This document shows, piece by piece, positions 52,646 through 61,855 of a stretch of 64,000 nt of DNA (its first letter is position 1; the number at the start of each line of letters is the position of its first letter). Source of the stretch: Synechococcus sp. PROS-9-1 (lineage in GTDB: Bacteria; Cyanobacteriota; Cyanobacteriia; PCC-6307; Cyanobiaceae); contig NZ_CP047961.1 in the NCBI RefSeq assembly GCF_014279775.1, positions 744,001 to 808,000 of the forward strand, read 5' to 3'. The position numbers were made by a program, and so were the translations under genes. Below the pieces are notes generated by a model. That model searched no databases. It worked only from the letters and a program-made list of their open reading frames with translations, and had not been told where the DNA came from.

Positions 52646-54268
52646 ATGGCCAAGGATCCAGGCCGCGTATTGATCTTCGACACCACTCTTAGAGATGGTG
52701 AACAATCTCCCGGAGCCAGCCTCAACCTCGAGGAGAAGTTGGCGATTGCGCAGCAACTGGCCCGTCTTGGCGTGGATGTGATCGAGGCCGGATTCCCCTT
52801 TGCGAGTCATGGTGATTTTGCTGCTGTGCAGCGTATTGCCCAGCAGGTTGGTGGCGAGAACGGCCCGATTATTTGTGGTTTAGCCCGCGCCTCCCGCGGC
52901 GACATCAAGGCCTGCGCTGAGGCCGTAGCACCGGCCCCAAAGCGACGCATCCATACCTTTATCGCCACCAGCGACATTCATCTCGAGCACAAATTGCGCA
53001 AGAGTCGTAAAGACGTGCTTGGCATCGTTCCCGAGATGGTGGCCTATGCCCGTTCCTTCGTGGACGACGTTGAGTTTTCCTGTGAAGACGCGGGTCGCAG
53101 TGATCCTGAGTTCCTTTATGAGGTGATCGAAGCGGCGATTGCTGCTGGTGCCAGCACCGTGAATATTCCAGACACGGTGGGATACACCACACCGTCTGAA
53201 TTTGGGAGCCTGATCGCGGGCATCAATCAGCATGTGCCGAATATCGATGACGCGGTGATTTCCGTGCATGGCCACAACGATCTCGGGCTGGCCGTCGCCA
53301 ATTTCCTTGAGGCCGTGAAATCGGGAGCGCGTCAGCTGGAGTGCACGGTGAATGGCATCGGTGAACGCGCTGGTAATGCCGCTCTGGAAGAGCTGGTGAT
53401 GGCCATGCATGTGCGCCGGCGCTACTTCAACCCCTTCTTTGGACGAGAAGAGGATTCACCAACGCCACTTACGGGAATTCGCACGGAAGAAATCACCAAG
53501 ACCTCGCGTTTGGTCTCCAATCTCACCGGCATGGTGGTGCAGCCCAACAAGGCGATTGTGGGTGCCAATGCCTTTGCCCATGAATCGGGCATTCATCAAG
53601 ACGGCGTGCTCAAAAACCGGCTCACCTATGAAATCGTTGATGCCCGCACCGTCGGGCTCTCCGACAACCGGATCTCCTTGGGCAAGCTCAGCGGCCGCAG
53701 CGCTGTTCGCGCCCGCTTGGAAGAGCTTGGCTACGACCTCAGCCGCGAGGATCTCGATGATGCCTTTGCCCGCTTTAAGGACCTTGCTGATCGAAAACGG
53801 GAGATCACAGACCGCGATCTGGAGTCGATTGTTAGCGTTCAGGTGCAACAGCCTGATGCCAAATATCAGCTCAAGCTCGTGCAGGTGAGCTGCGGCAGCA
53901 GTCTTCAGCCCACAGCCACGGTGACCCTCGCCGATGAAAATGGCCAGGAGCAAACTGCGGCGTCTGTGGGCACCGGACCGGTGGATGCGGTGTGCCGTTC
54001 CCTCAACCAACTCGCAGGGGAGCCCAATGAATTGGTGGAATTTTCCGTGAAGTCGGTCACCGAAGGGATTGATGCCATGGGTGATGTCACGATTCGTCTG
54101 CGCCGTGACGGCAAGCTCTATTCCGGTCATTCCGCTCACACGGATGTGGTGGTTGCCGCCGCTGAGGCCTTTGTGAATGCTCTGAATCGTCTTGTTTCCG
54201 GAACGGCAGGCCCCACCCTTCATCCGCAACGGGATATGGCTGAGCCGGATTCCAGCCCGGTCCATTAA
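52646..54268 (+). CDS. leuA: 2-isopropylmalate synthase
   Basis: First committed enzyme of leucine synthesis: condenses acetyl-CoA with 2-oxoisovalerate. The 540-residue protein starts with [20 protein letters not shown], where the Asp and Arg bind metal and acetyl-CoA. [20 protein letters not shown] provides the metal-binding HxH, and [20 protein letters not shown] is the second signature. The C-terminal regulatory domain (from about residue 400) has [17 protein letters not shown] and [17 protein letters not shown], which in the family senses leucine. Length is normal. The permease gene begins 8 bases downstream. Confidence 0.96.
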   Translation: MAKDPGRVLIFDTTLRDGEQSPGASLNLEEKLAIAQQLARLGVDVIEAGFPFASHGDFAAVQRIAQQVGGENGPIICGLARASRGDIKACAEAVAPAPKRRIHTFIATSDIHLEHKLRKSRKDVLGIVPEMVAYARSFVDDVEFSCEDAGRSDPEFLYEVIEAAIAAGASTVNIPDTVGYTTPSEFGSLIAGINQHVPNIDDAVISVHGHNDLGLAVANFLEAVKSGARQLECTVNGIGERAGNAALEELVMAMHVRRRYFNPFFGREEDSPTPLTGIRTEEITKTSRLVSNLTGMVVQPNKAIVGANAFAHESGIHQDGVLKNRLTYEIVDARTVGLSDNRISLGKLSGRSAVRARLEELGYDLSREDLDDAFARFKDLADRKREITDRDLESIVSVQVQQPDAKYQLKLVQVSCGSSLQPTATVTLADENGQEQTAASVGTGPVDAVCRSLNQLAGEPNELVEFSVKSVTEGIDAMGDVTIRLRRDGKLYSGHSAHTDVVVAAAEAFVNALNRLVSGTAGPTLHPQRDMAEPDSSPVH

Positions 54269-54276
54269 TAGGCCCG

Positions 54277-55113
54277 ATGTCGCTCAAATCCACCCTGCGT
54301 CCGGCTCCCCTGCTGCAGTTGCTGCTGCTGATCCTGCTGGCCATTGCCGTGCTGGTTCCTCTGCTGTGGCTGGTGAGCACCTCTTTAAAAGGCCCAGCGG
54401 AGGACATCTTCACGAGCCCTCCATCGCTCTTCCCAACCCAGCCCAGCCTCGATGCCTACGGGCGGCTGTTTCGTGATAATCCGCTCTGGACCTACATCTT
54501 CAACAGCTCCGTCGTCAGTTTCCTGGCGGTGGTGGCGAATCTTTTGTTCTGCTCCCTGGCGGCTTACCCCCTGGCGCGGATGCGCTTTTTTGGTCGGGGT
54601 CTTGTGTTGGCCCTCGTGGTGGCAACGATTCTCATCCCTTTCCAGGTGGTGATGATTCCGCTGTATCTGCTGATGGTTCAGCTTGGCCTGCGCAACACCC
54701 TGATGGCGCTGGTGATTCCTCAGGCCGCAACCGCCTTTGGCTTGTATCTTTTGCGGCAAAGCTTTCTTGGTGTGCCCGTTGAGCTTGAGGAGGCCGCACG
54801 CATCGATGGTTGCAGCAAGCTCGGGGAATGGTGGAACGTGATGATCCCTGCAGCGAAGGCTGATCTGATCACCCTGGCGATGTTCGTGTTCATCGGCACC
54901 TGGAGTGACTTCCTCTGGCCCTTGGTGATCCTTGATGATCCAGGTCTATTCACCTTGCCGCTCGGACTGCAGCAACTGGCCAGCAGCTTTTCCCTTGATT
55001 GGCGGATTGTGGCTGCCGGTTCGGTGGTGTCGATCCTGCCGGTACTGGTGATGTTTGTGCTGCTCCAGCGCTTCATCCTTCCCAATGCCAGTGGAGATGC
55101 GGTTAAGGGATAG
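54277..55113 (+). CDS. Carbohydrate ABC transporter permease (MalG type)
   Basis: Inner-membrane permease of a sugar-type ABC importer, 278 residues, six helices. The N-terminal segment LAVLVPLLWLVSTSLK-like region is followed by SLDAYGRLFRDNPLWTYIFN. The EAA loop EEAARIDGCSKLGEWWNVMI and FIGTWSDFLWPLVIL are typical of the MalG/UgpE/GgtD group. The substrate could be a sugar or a glycosyl osmolyte; the sequence does not tell. The other permease, binding protein and ATPase genes are not adjacent. Its end overlaps the convergent gene by 11 bases. Confidence 0.88.
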   Translation: MSLKSTLRPAPLLQLLLLILLAIAVLVPLLWLVSTSLKGPAEDIFTSPPSLFPTQPSLDAYGRLFRDNPLWTYIFNSSVVSFLAVVANLLFCSLAAYPLARMRFFGRGLVLALVVATILIPFQVVMIPLYLLMVQLGLRNTLMALVIPQAATAFGLYLLRQSFLGVPVELEEAARIDGCSKLGEWWNVMIPAAKADLITLAMFVFIGTWSDFLWPLVILDDPGLFTLPLGLQQLASSFSLDWRIVAAGSVVSILPVLVMFVLLQRFILPNASGDAVKG

Positions 55114-55474
55114 GGATGAAGTCCAGGCTGGTGTCTGGTTTGAACACGGAATCCATCTCTGGTTGTAGGGGCTTGGGTGCTGACTGATGGCTCTGGCGTC
55201 GTTGACGTTCCTGCCTGAGCCAGTACTGCTGGGATCGCCTCGATTGGCCGATCTGTTTCTCGAGATCCTGTTGACGGCGTTGCAGAAATTCCATCTGTTC
55301 CTTCATCAGGTTCGTGTTGGTCACCTCGGTTGGTTGTTGTTCGAGCTCGTGGAGTTGAAGTTGCAGCGCACGTATCGCATCGGTGTGATGACGGAATCCT
55401 TGCCAGAGCCCCAGGAACAACATGATGAGCATGGGTAGGGTCACCGCTTCGATGACACGCCATCGAGAAACCAT
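55103..55474 (-). CDS. Membrane-anchored coiled-coil hypothetical protein
   Basis: Not recognised. The 123-residue protein has an N-terminal membrane helix (VIEAVTLPMLIMLFLGLWQG). A long coiled coil of about 60 residues follows, rich in Gln, Glu and Leu (MEFLQRRQQDLEKQIGQ), then a basic Gln/Arg region and a proline-containing tail. It probably projects into the cytoplasm or periplasm from the inner membrane. It converges with the sugar permease and diverges from the Nif11-like gene. Confidence 0.65.
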   Translation of the reverse strand: MVSRWRVIEAVTLPMLIMLFLGLWQGFRHHTDAIRALQLQLHELEQQPTEVTNTNLMKEQMEFLQRRQQDLEKQIGQSRRSQQYWLRQERQRRQSHQSAPKPLQPEMDSVFKPDTSLDFIPIP

Positions 55475-55616
55475 GGTCGGCGAGAAGGCTTGTTTCTTGT
55501 CTGCCCATAATTGCCGACATCAGGTCTGCCCTGCCTTGAACGGTGTCAGCTTGTTGCGGGCTAAACGCTGAACGGGTGGGTTGCTGGTGTAGATCAATTT
55601 CAGTTGCCCCTGGGCC

Positions 55617-55862
55617 ATGTCGCTGCAAGATCTCGATCAATTGCTTGGTTTGCGTCATGACGATCCGGCTTTGGCCGAGCAACTCGCCCAGCCATTGCCC
55701 TTGGAAGAGTTGATCACCCTGGCCCAATCTCGTGGCCTCACGATCACGGAAAACGACGTGTTTCAGGCTCAACAGCGTGAGCAGACCAAGGCCAGCGCCG
55801 CTGATCTGCAGCAACAAATGGCCCCTGAGTCCAGACGGCTCAGGCACTTCATTCCAGGTTGA
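55617..55862 (+). CDS. Nif11-like peptide
   Basis: An 81-residue protein with the Nif11 pattern: MSLQDLDQLLGLRHDDPALA, EQLAQPLPLEELITLAQSRG, followed by LTITENDVFQAQQ. This domain is the leader of many lanthipeptide and other modified-peptide precursors in picocyanobacteria, but also occurs as a free-standing protein of unknown role. The C-terminus (RRLRHFIPG) lacks a double-Gly cleavage site and a Cys/Ser/Thr-rich core, so a modified-peptide precursor is not evident. No lanthipeptide synthetase is near. It lies 86 bases before the ferredoxin gene on the same strand. Confidence 0.75.
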   Translation: MSLQDLDQLLGLRHDDPALAEQLAQPLPLEELITLAQSRGLTITENDVFQAQQREQTKASAADLQQQMAPESRRLRHFIPG

Positions 55863-55948
55863 TTTGGGCGCTCAGCGTTTGGGATCTCTGACGATCCAAG
55901 ACCACGCTCTTCTCCCTCGTTAAAAAGAAGCTGATCTCTTCATGAGTC

Positions 55949-56230
55949 ATGGCTTCTTTCACAATCAACATCGAAGGTGGATCCAGCTTCAGCTGCGCCG
56001 ATGATCAATACATTCTCGATGCTGCTGAAGAGCAAGGCATTGATCTCGCCTATTCCTGCCGAGCAGGTGCGTGCAGCACATGCGCTGGAAAAATCCTTAA
56101 TGGAAGCGTTGATCAGGCTGACCAAAGCTTCCTGGATGACGACCAGATGTCGAAGGGCTTTTCCTTGCTCTGTGTGAGCTATCCGCTGAGCGATTGCTCG
56201 ATCAAGACCAACGTGGAAGACGAGCTCTAA
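55949..56230 (+). CDS. petF: Plant-type [2Fe-2S] ferredoxin
   Basis: Soluble one-electron carrier. The 93-residue protein has the four cluster cysteines at C37, C42, C45 and C75 ([17 protein letters not shown] and [13 protein letters not shown]). The acidic end NVEDEL matches plant-type ferredoxins. It is slightly shorter than the usual 97-99 residues. The N-terminal strand is [19 protein letters not shown], which differs from the typical main photosynthetic form, so this may be a specialised isoform. An extra Cys16 and Cys83 are present. It follows the Nif11-like gene; its end overlaps the next reverse gene by four bases. Confidence 0.92.
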   Translation: MASFTINIEGGSSFSCADDQYILDAAEEQGIDLAYSCRAGACSTCAGKILNGSVDQADQSFLDDDQMSKGFSLLCVSYPLSDCSIKTNVEDEL

Positions 56231-56433
56231 GCGAGCTTGATCACTTCAGGGGTTTCACCATGGGTCTGGCCGATTAACAAGGCATGGCTCACAGCCCCTT
56301 CATGGCTGTGAAAACTCCAGGCGGCTTCAACGCTGGAGACCCCTTCAATCGACTGAGTTTGATGATTCAGGCTCAAGTAGCTCCCTGTGCAGTTTTGACG
56401 CAGCACATAGCGTTCAGCAACGGGGGCTCTCAT
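56227..56433 (-). CDS. Hypothetical protein (68 aa)
   Basis: Not recognised. A compact 68-residue protein starting [20 protein letters not shown], beta-looking, with one Cys, Gln/Ser-rich middle ([19 protein letters not shown]) and a hydrophobic late strand (ALLIGQTHG). No signal or membrane segment. It converges with the ferredoxin gene with a four-base overlap. Soluble cytoplasmic protein of unknown role. Confidence 0.6.
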   Translation of the reverse strand: MRAPVAERYVLRQNCTGSYLSLNHQTQSIEGVSSVEAAWSFHSHEGAVSHALLIGQTHGETPEVIKLA

Positions 56434-56527
56434 GGCGTTCTCATCAAGGCTTAATTCAGGGTTAGCGGTGGCCGAAGCTCGATCTTTCGGCCTACAGGAT
56501 TTCCTTTGTTTTTAACCCTTGACATTG

Positions 56528-57004
56528 TTACTGAGCACCCAGAGTTTGCTGATTGAGCTCTGATGCATCGTTTTCGGCAGTGAACGCAGATCGGCGGGTC
56601 CAGATCAATCCATCAGGGGCTGGCGCTTGCTGTTGATGCCCCCCATTCCGGAACCAGGGATCATTTAACGCCTCGAAGCAGCTGGGATCGAGCCCCCAGG
56701 TGTTTTGGAGGTAGTCGGAGCACATCTGCTCTGATGCAGCTTCGTTCTGATGCCAGTGCACCAAGGCAAGACGCGTGGGCCGAATCGTTACGACCGCAAT
56801 CTTTCCTTGCGGTGCCCTCTCCGGGTCTGGTTCAACCGATTCTTCGACCTGTTCTTCTGCCACAAATAACCGCAACGCACTGCTGCAATCGCGCCCATCC
56901 AGGGGGTATTTGTCGAGGTAGAGGCGTCGTGCTCGCTTGAACAGTGCTGAGGGCGCGCGCACCATCAGCTGCTCAAGCGCGTCTTGGAGTTGTGGGTGGC
57001 TCAT
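56528..57004 (-). CDS. Hypothetical protein (158 aa)
   Basis: Not recognised. The 158-residue soluble protein starts MSHPQLQDALEQLMVRAPSA with a helical N-terminal part and basic LFKRARRLYLDKYPLDGRDC. A beta-rich middle contains GKIAVVTIRPTRLALVHWHQ, and a Gln-rich disordered tail ends in QTLGAQ. A small regulator-like fold is possible but not supported by any motif. It diverges from the gene at 57089; the two start regions are close, 85 bases apart. Confidence 0.6.
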   Translation of the reverse strand: MSHPQLQDALEQLMVRAPSALFKRARRLYLDKYPLDGRDCSSALRLFVAEEQVEESVEPDPERAPQGKIAVVTIRPTRLALVHWHQNEAASEQMCSDYLQNTWGLDPSCFEALNDPWFRNGGHQQQAPAPDGLIWTRRSAFTAENDASELNQQTLGAQ

Positions 57005-57088
57005 CGTGAGCTGATCGTGACGTTTCGGCTGTCTTCTAGCTTCCCTTCTGGCGTTGTTGCACAGAGGTGGAAGACTAGGGACAGCTGC

Positions 57089-57358
57089 GTGATTGGAACA
57101 TTGCCGAAACTTGTTCGTTCTTTATACCGATTGATCGCACTAGACGGCAGTCCTCATCCAGTGCTGGATGCTCCCTATGAATCGATGGATGCTGCTGAAG
57201 CGGCGGCCCAGAGCTGGTGTTCTGGTCAGGGGCGTGATCTCTCCCTTCAGCAGCGTGGAATCGGTTTAGAGGTGCAAACCAGTTGTGGTGCTTGGAGAAC
57301 GATTCGCTATCCGCAGGCTTGTCTTCGTGATGGCGAAGACCACTCCCCTATCCATTGA
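57089..57358 (+). CDS. Hypothetical protein (89 aa)
   Basis: Not recognised. GTG at 57089 gives VIGTLPKLVRSLYRLIALDG as the first 20 residues, about 89 in total. The product contains two Cys-containing loops (AAAQSWCSGQGRD and VQTSCGAWRTIRYP). The frame is open upstream to 56984, but that part overlaps the divergent gene and looks non-coding. A weak GGGA lies upstream of the GTG. It starts a forward run of small genes. Confidence 0.55.
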   Translation: MIGTLPKLVRSLYRLIALDGSPHPVLDAPYESMDAAEAAAQSWCSGQGRDLSLQQRGIGLEVQTSCGAWRTIRYPQACLRDGEDHSPIH

Positions 57359-57368
57359 GCTCTAACCG

Positions 57369-57671
57369 ATGAACGTGAGCGTGGATCTCTGTGTTGTGCC
57401 TGTGGGCCTTGAAGGTTCGCTGGCGCCGTGGGTGGCGATCTGTCACGAGCTGATCAAAGAGTCGGGGCTTGAGTACGAGCTCGGGCCCAATGGAACTGCG
57501 ATTGAGGGGGATTGGGATGCTGTGTTTGCCTGCGTGAAGCGCTGTCATGAGCGTCTGCATGGGGAGGGGGTGCCGAGGATTCACGCCACGCTTCGCGTGA
57601 ATACACGTGTGGACCGAGAGCAGTCGTTTCGCGACAAAGTTCCCAGCGTTGAGCGTTTGATCCAGCACTGA
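57369..57671 (+). CDS. MTH1187/YkoF-type thiamine-binding family protein
   Basis: Small ferredoxin-like-fold protein of the UPF0045/MTH1187 family; relatives bind thiamine-related ligands, but the function is not established here. The 100 residues show the family order: VSVDLCVVPVGLEGSLAPWV, a helix ICHELIKESGLEYELGPNG, TAIEGDWDAVFACVKRCHER, and IHATLRVNTRVDRE. Length is normal. It starts ten bases after the previous gene and is probably cotranscribed with it. Confidence 0.88.
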   Translation: MNVSVDLCVVPVGLEGSLAPWVAICHELIKESGLEYELGPNGTAIEGDWDAVFACVKRCHERLHGEGVPRIHATLRVNTRVDREQSFRDKVPSVERLIQH

Positions 57672-57746
57672 GTTTTTGCGACGTTGAGCCATTTTTCGGC
57701 GTTGAGCAGTTCTTTGCGTCTGGCGCAAATCTGTAGATCCAACATT

Positions 57747-57792
57747 GCGCGTTCTCATTTGTCTCTTCCGTGTCTTGAATGAGAACAAGCGC
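57747..57792 (+). promoter_or_regulatory. Stem-loop in leader of the HExxH gene
   Basis: GTTCTCATT (57751-57759) pairs perfectly with AATGAGAAC (57778-57786). Outside it, GCGC (57747-57750) pairs with GCGC (57789-57792) with a two-base bulge. The stem ends 14 bases before the ATG at 57807. It could act as an mRNA structure controlling translation, or as an operator. Confidence 0.5.
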
Positions 57793-57806
57793 CGGTTAGG
57801 CCGTTG

Positions 57807-58331
57807 ATGTGGCAATCCATTCTTCGTTCCTCATGGTTCGTCCTCGTGCTGATTGGAACTCCAGTGCGTGCCCAGTCATGGACTGATATCGGTAGCTATT
57901 CCTCCCTTCTGCGTCGAGCCGGTACCCAAACCTTGGTGGCAAAAGATTGCCCCTCTGGACTCTTCGGTGCCTTTCATGCAGGACGGAATGCCTTGCTCTT
58001 GTGCTCCAACAACCTTCAAGACGATCCTGCACAGGTGTGGACTGTGCTGGCTCATGAATCAGCGCACGTGATGCAGCATTGTCACCAGGGTTCTCTGTTG
58101 CCTGATCATCAGATTGGCAGCGCCCTTGCCCAGCTCGAGACGCAATCGTTGAGCTCGTTTCAGGAATTGCGCTTGTATCACCAGTCTCAGCGCCGCGATG
58201 AAATTGAGGCAAGGCTGGTGCAGGACTTGCCGATGGCTGAAGTGAAAGCGCTGTTTCGAGGCTTTTGTGGTGATCGCCTGAGGCGAGGTGCTCCCAAGAG
58301 CATTCCTTTGGCGGGGTTTGGCGATGGATGA
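57807..58331 (+). CDS. Exported HExxH-type metalloprotease-like protein
   Basis: Predicted periplasmic zinc peptidase or a protein with that fold. From ATG at 57807 (TTG three bases earlier also possible) the first ~23 residues form a signal peptide (SSWFVLVLIGTPVRAQ). The zinc motif HExxH is HESAH at residues 83-87 in TVLAHESAHVMQHCHQG. Several Cys follow (KDCPSGLFG and LLLCSNNL), and a glutamate-containing helix (DEIEARLVQDLP) could supply the third ligand. 174 residues total. The stop overlaps the next gene's start, linking them. Confidence 0.75.
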   Translation: MWQSILRSSWFVLVLIGTPVRAQSWTDIGSYSSLLRRAGTQTLVAKDCPSGLFGAFHAGRNALLLCSNNLQDDPAQVWTVLAHESAHVMQHCHQGSLLPDHQIGSALAQLETQSLSSFQELRLYHQSQRRDEIEARLVQDLPMAEVKALFRGFCGDRLRRGAPKSIPLAGFGDG

Positions 58332-58620
58332 GGACGCACCGATCACGCCGATTACCGGTCCCAACATTGATGCTGAGGGCCGCCTTACCTACATGGGGGA
58401 AGACGGCCAACGTTATGTGGTGGTGGATAGTGATGAGCGGGATGAAACGTCCTCAGCAGCTGTCATGGAGGCACTGCGTAGTGCTGGACCCTTGTTTGAG
58501 GAAATTGAAACGCTCTGCCAGGGCTGGGTGGATGAGGTGAGTGACGCCGCTTTAACCAGGGCAGAAGCGGTTGCCTTGCTGCTCGCCACCCTCGAGACCT
58601 TGCTGGATGAGGAGAACTGA
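58324..58620 (+). CDS. Small acidic hypothetical protein
   Basis: Not recognised. From ATG at 58324 it encodes 98 residues, starting MDEDAPITPITGPNIDAEGR with many acidic residues and ending in a helical region (LTRAEAVALLLATLETLLDE). It overlaps the stop of the HExxH gene by eight bases, which suggests coupled expression. No signal or membrane segment, so it should stay in the cytoplasm. Confidence 0.6.
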   Translation: MDEDAPITPITGPNIDAEGRLTYMGEDGQRYVVVDSDERDETSSAAVMEALRSAGPLFEEIETLCQGWVDEVSDAALTRAEAVALLLATLETLLDEEN

Positions 58621-58661
58621 CACTCCGGTGTTTACGGTGGCCATTCCTGGTTTGATCTTCG

Positions 58662-59069
58662 ATGGGTCCCAAGTTGCCCGGCTACTGGTTGATGACCTGG
58701 CTTGGACTCACAGGGAATTTACTGGCTTTGCCGGTGATTGGTCTTGTTGCTTTCCAGGCATCCAGCCTTCAGGCTGCAACGATCAGCGTGGCGTTTGCGC
58801 TCGCCTGGCCGGCGGCGATCGTAGGGATCGTGGCCTCTGCTGGTTTGCTCGGCGAGCGGCACTGGGGTGTGATTTTGGCCATCGTCTCGTTGTCGATGGC
58901 ATTGGCTGGATCCTTGCCCTACGGCATCGTGCGCCTCTCCTTGCTTGCGTTTGGGGGAGGTGAGCAAGCGATTGCCTTGGGTGTGGCCTCGATTGTGTTG
59001 GGGGTTCTCAACGTGATGGCCCTGCTGTATTGGTGTCGTCCCGGCCATCGCCGTGGTGGTCGCCTCTGA
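58662..59069 (+). CDS. Small polytopic membrane protein
   Basis: Not recognised. 135 residues, four hydrophobic helices (around WLGLTGNLLALPVIGLVAF, ISVAFALAWPAAIVGIVASA, GVILAIVSLSMALAGSLP, and LGVASIVLGVLNVMALLY). The C-terminus is basic (RPGHRRGGRL), which would face the cytoplasm. No transporter motif. It lies between a small acidic gene and the pseudouridine synthase gene, same strand, gap of eight bases to the latter. Confidence 0.65.
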   Translation: MGPKLPGYWLMTWLGLTGNLLALPVIGLVAFQASSLQAATISVAFALAWPAAIVGIVASAGLLGERHWGVILAIVSLSMALAGSLPYGIVRLSLLAFGGGEQAIALGVASIVLGVLNVMALLYWCRPGHRRGGRL

Positions 59070-59077
59070 GCTGAGCG

Positions 59078-59740
59078 ATGGCCGAGGCATCGGAATCGAT
59101 TGAAGGGCCATCCCTCGCCGGGCTTCTAGTTCGTTTCTGGCATCCTCATTTTTTGGTTGTGGACAAGCCTTCCGGGTTGCTCAGTCAGCCCGGTCTTGGC
59201 GACGCCCAGAGCGATTCCTTGATCACCCGGGTTCAAGCTGTTCGGCCGGAGCTCCGGCTCGTGCATCGTCTTGATCGCGACACCTCCGGTTTGCTGCTGC
59301 TGGCCAGGGATCAAGCGAGCTTGAAGGTTCTTGGAGGCTTGTTTGCCGATCGCAAAGTGCACAAGTTGTATGCGGCCGATGTGCATGGTCATCCCGAGGC
59401 CCTTTCAGGGTCGGTGCGCTTGCCATTGGCGCGTTTGTCTGCCCGCCCGCCCCGTTATGGGCCTCATCGGGAGGGTCGCACTTGTTTGACCTTGTGGCGT
59501 TGTGCCCAGCGGGGAACCAACCGCTCACGCCTTTGGCTCGCTCCTCGTACAGGCCGCTCCCATCAATTGCGGGCGCATTTGGCAGCGATTGGCTACCCCG
59601 TGATCGGCGATCCGATTTATGCAGCGCCTGCGCACGGCTCCTGCCTTGATCGTCTTTACTTGCATGCGCTCGGCTTGAGCTTTGCTGACCCATTCAGCGG
59701 GCAGCGCATTCGGGTGCGCTCTCCCCTGCCTTGGCCCTAA
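59078..59740 (+). CDS. RluA-type pseudouridine synthase
   Basis: Converts uridine to pseudouridine in rRNA or tRNA. The 220-residue protein has the family catalytic motif LVHRLDRDTSGLLLLARDQA, with Asp66 as nucleophile. FLVVDKPSGLLSQPG precedes it, and LAPRTGRSHQLRAHLAAIGY plus VIGDPIYA follow. There is no S4 domain. The target position is unknown. It ends seven bases before the convergent pgpH stop. Confidence 0.9.
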   Translation: MAEASESIEGPSLAGLLVRFWHPHFLVVDKPSGLLSQPGLGDAQSDSLITRVQAVRPELRLVHRLDRDTSGLLLLARDQASLKVLGGLFADRKVHKLYAADVHGHPEALSGSVRLPLARLSARPPRYGPHREGRTCLTLWRCAQRGTNRSRLWLAPRTGRSHQLRAHLAAIGYPVIGDPIYAAPAHGSCLDRLYLHALGLSFADPFSGQRIRVRSPLPWP

Positions 59741-59747
59741 GGATCGC

Positions 59748-61853
59748 TTAGGCGCTGAAGCTGCGTTTCGCCGGGATTGGATAGGGAATCCGGCGGTGCC
59801 GCATGCGCCTCCAGACGCGCACAAAGGCATGCATCACCAGGTCAACTTCGGCGCGACTCAGGCCGCTCTGACTCAGCTGTCCGTCGGCTAAGCGCGCTTC
59901 CAAGATGCGCTTCACGGTCGTTTGCGCTTCGCTGTCGCTGGTGTCGGGGGGAAGTGATCGCAAGGCGGCCTCACAGCCGTCTGCAAGCATCAAAATTCCG
60001 GTTTCTTTCGATCGAGGTGTGGGGCCTCGATAGCGAAATAAGTGTTCTGAAACCGTTGGATCCTTTTGCTGGGCTTGATGCAAGAAAAAGCCCATCCGCA
60101 AGGTGCCTTGATGCTCCGGAATGAAATCCGCGATCGGCCGCGGCAAGCGGTAGCGCCGAGCCAGTTTGAGGCCTTCGTCCACATGGGCCTGGAGCACTCC
60201 GGCACTGGCGACCGGGTCGTTCAATTTGGTGTGTGGATTCTCTTCTCCGGTGGTTTGATTTTCGATGAACCAGTTCGGAGCATGGAGTTTGCCCACATCG
60301 TGATAAAGGGATCCTGTTTTGATCAGATCCACATCGGCCCGAATCGCACGCGCTCCCTCCTCTGCCAATCCGCAGATCATCAACGTGTGTTCAAACGTTC
60401 CAGGTGCTTCTGACGACAACCGGCGCAGCAGCGGACGCTCTTGATCGGCCAGCTCCATCAAACGTGCCCTAGTGAGCAGGCCGAATGAGCTTTCTAAAAG
60501 CGGAATCAGCAGGATCGTGAGCATCATCAGCAGACCCATCAGTAGAGCCTCGGACGCGAGTTCTCCGGTATCGGGTGTGAGCCGTGTCCAGGACAGGTTC
60601 ACGGCTTCAAACGGTTCACGCAGCATCACCATTTCGGCGACTAACGCTCCCAATGGCAGCAACACAGCTAGTTGCAACAACTGAGCTCGGCTGCGTAATC
60701 GTCCGGCCTGAATAGCGGCGATCGCCGCAACGGCAGCCGTGATCAGCAGCCGGCCTTCGCCCAATCCGCTCACTGGAGTGGGCCAAAGCAAACAGCTCAC
60801 CGCCATCCAGGCCAGGCCACTGGTGGTTCCAAGGCCTTGGGCTAAAAGCAGCGTGGGTGGCACGATCACAGCCAGAGGGCTCACCGCTGCACCGAACCAA
60901 ATCTTGCTGAATTGGCTGATCAACAGCAGGCCGATCGCCAGAAACCCATGGGAGGCCTCAAGGCAGGGCCTTTCCCGTTTCATCACGAGCAACATCACTC
61001 CGCAACTCGCGAGTGCTTCGGTGAAACGCAACAACCAAATTCCTAGTTTCGGACTGCGATTGATCAGCCCAAAGAAATCGAGCACGTCATAGGCCTGGGA
61101 GCTAATCGGTTCGCCTTTGCGGGTGATCAGATCGCCAGCTTTGACTTCGATGGTTGGAATCCCTTGCTTGGTGATCAGCTCTTCAATCAGTCGTTGGCTG
61201 CGCAGCGGATCGGTCTGGAGGTTGCTGGCGCCTTGAAGTGTTGTCGTGGCGATCTTGCTGCCGAGGGTTCTTGCTGGAGCGTCCTCAGGTCCCAGCGCTT
61301 CGAGTTGCAGTGATGAAGCCTTTCTGAGCTGTTCAATCGCAACCGTGTTGACAAGACCTTGGCTGAGCATGCGATCCACAGCCTTGCGGATCGTCATGTC
61401 CCAGTTTTTGCGATCGTCTTGCGAACGTTTTTCCAGCCAAAATTGTTCGTCTGTAGTCAGATTGACGGGGCCAATTCGGTCGATGTTCTCGCTTCTGGCG
61501 ACGCGTTCTAATTCGGCGAGATGTCGCTCGAGCCTCAGCTTGAGGAGGCTTGATTGCTGCTCATCCACCACCTGCACAAAGGTGTTGGGCATCAAGCTCG
61601 ATCGCCTTTGATCGAGCGCTTCGCTGTCGACGACCCGCGCTGCCTTCGGGGCAATCGAATCGAACGGTGCTGGGATTCCTGGTCGTAAGTCGGGTTCCAC
61701 CAGCCAGGGCCAGCTGGAGACCAGGGCTACGGCAATGCAGACCAAAAGCAATCCAGCCTTTTGAAGGCGGTTCCAACGCAGCACAGGGCGTCGCGGTGAC
61801 TCACTCCGCAACCAGCTTCTCCAGAGCTGGGCTAGGGGATGAGATCGGAACAC
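59748..61853 (-). CDS. PgpH-type HD domain cyclic-di-AMP phosphodiesterase
   Basis: Membrane phosphodiesterase of the 7TMR-HD family that hydrolyses cyclic di-AMP in other bacteria. The 701-residue protein has an N-terminal membrane helix ([18 protein letters not shown]). A large extracytoplasmic HDED domain covers about residues 60-265. About seven hydrophobic helices follow (~275-460), and the C-terminal HD domain has [40 protein letters not shown], and [18 protein letters not shown]. The metal-binding H...HD signature is intact. It diverges from folD over a 71-base intergenic space made of a nested inverted repeat. Confidence 0.9.
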   Translation of the reverse strand: MFRSHPLAQLWRSWLRSESPRRPVLRWNRLQKAGLLLVCIAVALVSSWPWLVEPDLRPGIPAPFDSIAPKAARVVDSEALDQRRSSLMPNTFVQVVDEQQSSLLKLRLERHLAELERVARSENIDRIGPVNLTTDEQFWLEKRSQDDRKNWDMTIRKAVDRMLSQGLVNTVAIEQLRKASSLQLEALGPEDAPARTLGSKIATTTLQGASNLQTDPLRSQRLIEELITKQGIPTIEVKAGDLITRKGEPISSQAYDVLDFFGLINRSPKLGIWLLRFTEALASCGVMLLVMKRERPCLEASHGFLAIGLLLISQFSKIWFGAAVSPLAVIVPPTLLLAQGLGTTSGLAWMAVSCLLWPTPVSGLGEGRLLITAAVAAIAAIQAGRLRSRAQLLQLAVLLPLGALVAEMVMLREPFEAVNLSWTRLTPDTGELASEALLMGLLMMLTILLIPLLESSFGLLTRARLMELADQERPLLRRLSSEAPGTFEHTLMICGLAEEGARAIRADVDLIKTGSLYHDVGKLHAPNWFIENQTTGEENPHTKLNDPVASAGVLQAHVDEGLKLARRYRLPRPIADFIPEHQGTLRMGFFLHQAQQKDPTVSEHLFRYRGPTPRSKETGILMLADGCEAALRSLPPDTSDSEAQTTVKRILEARLADGQLSQSGLSRAEVDLVMHAFVRVWRRMRHRRIPYPIPAKRSFSA

Positions 61854-61855
61854 AG

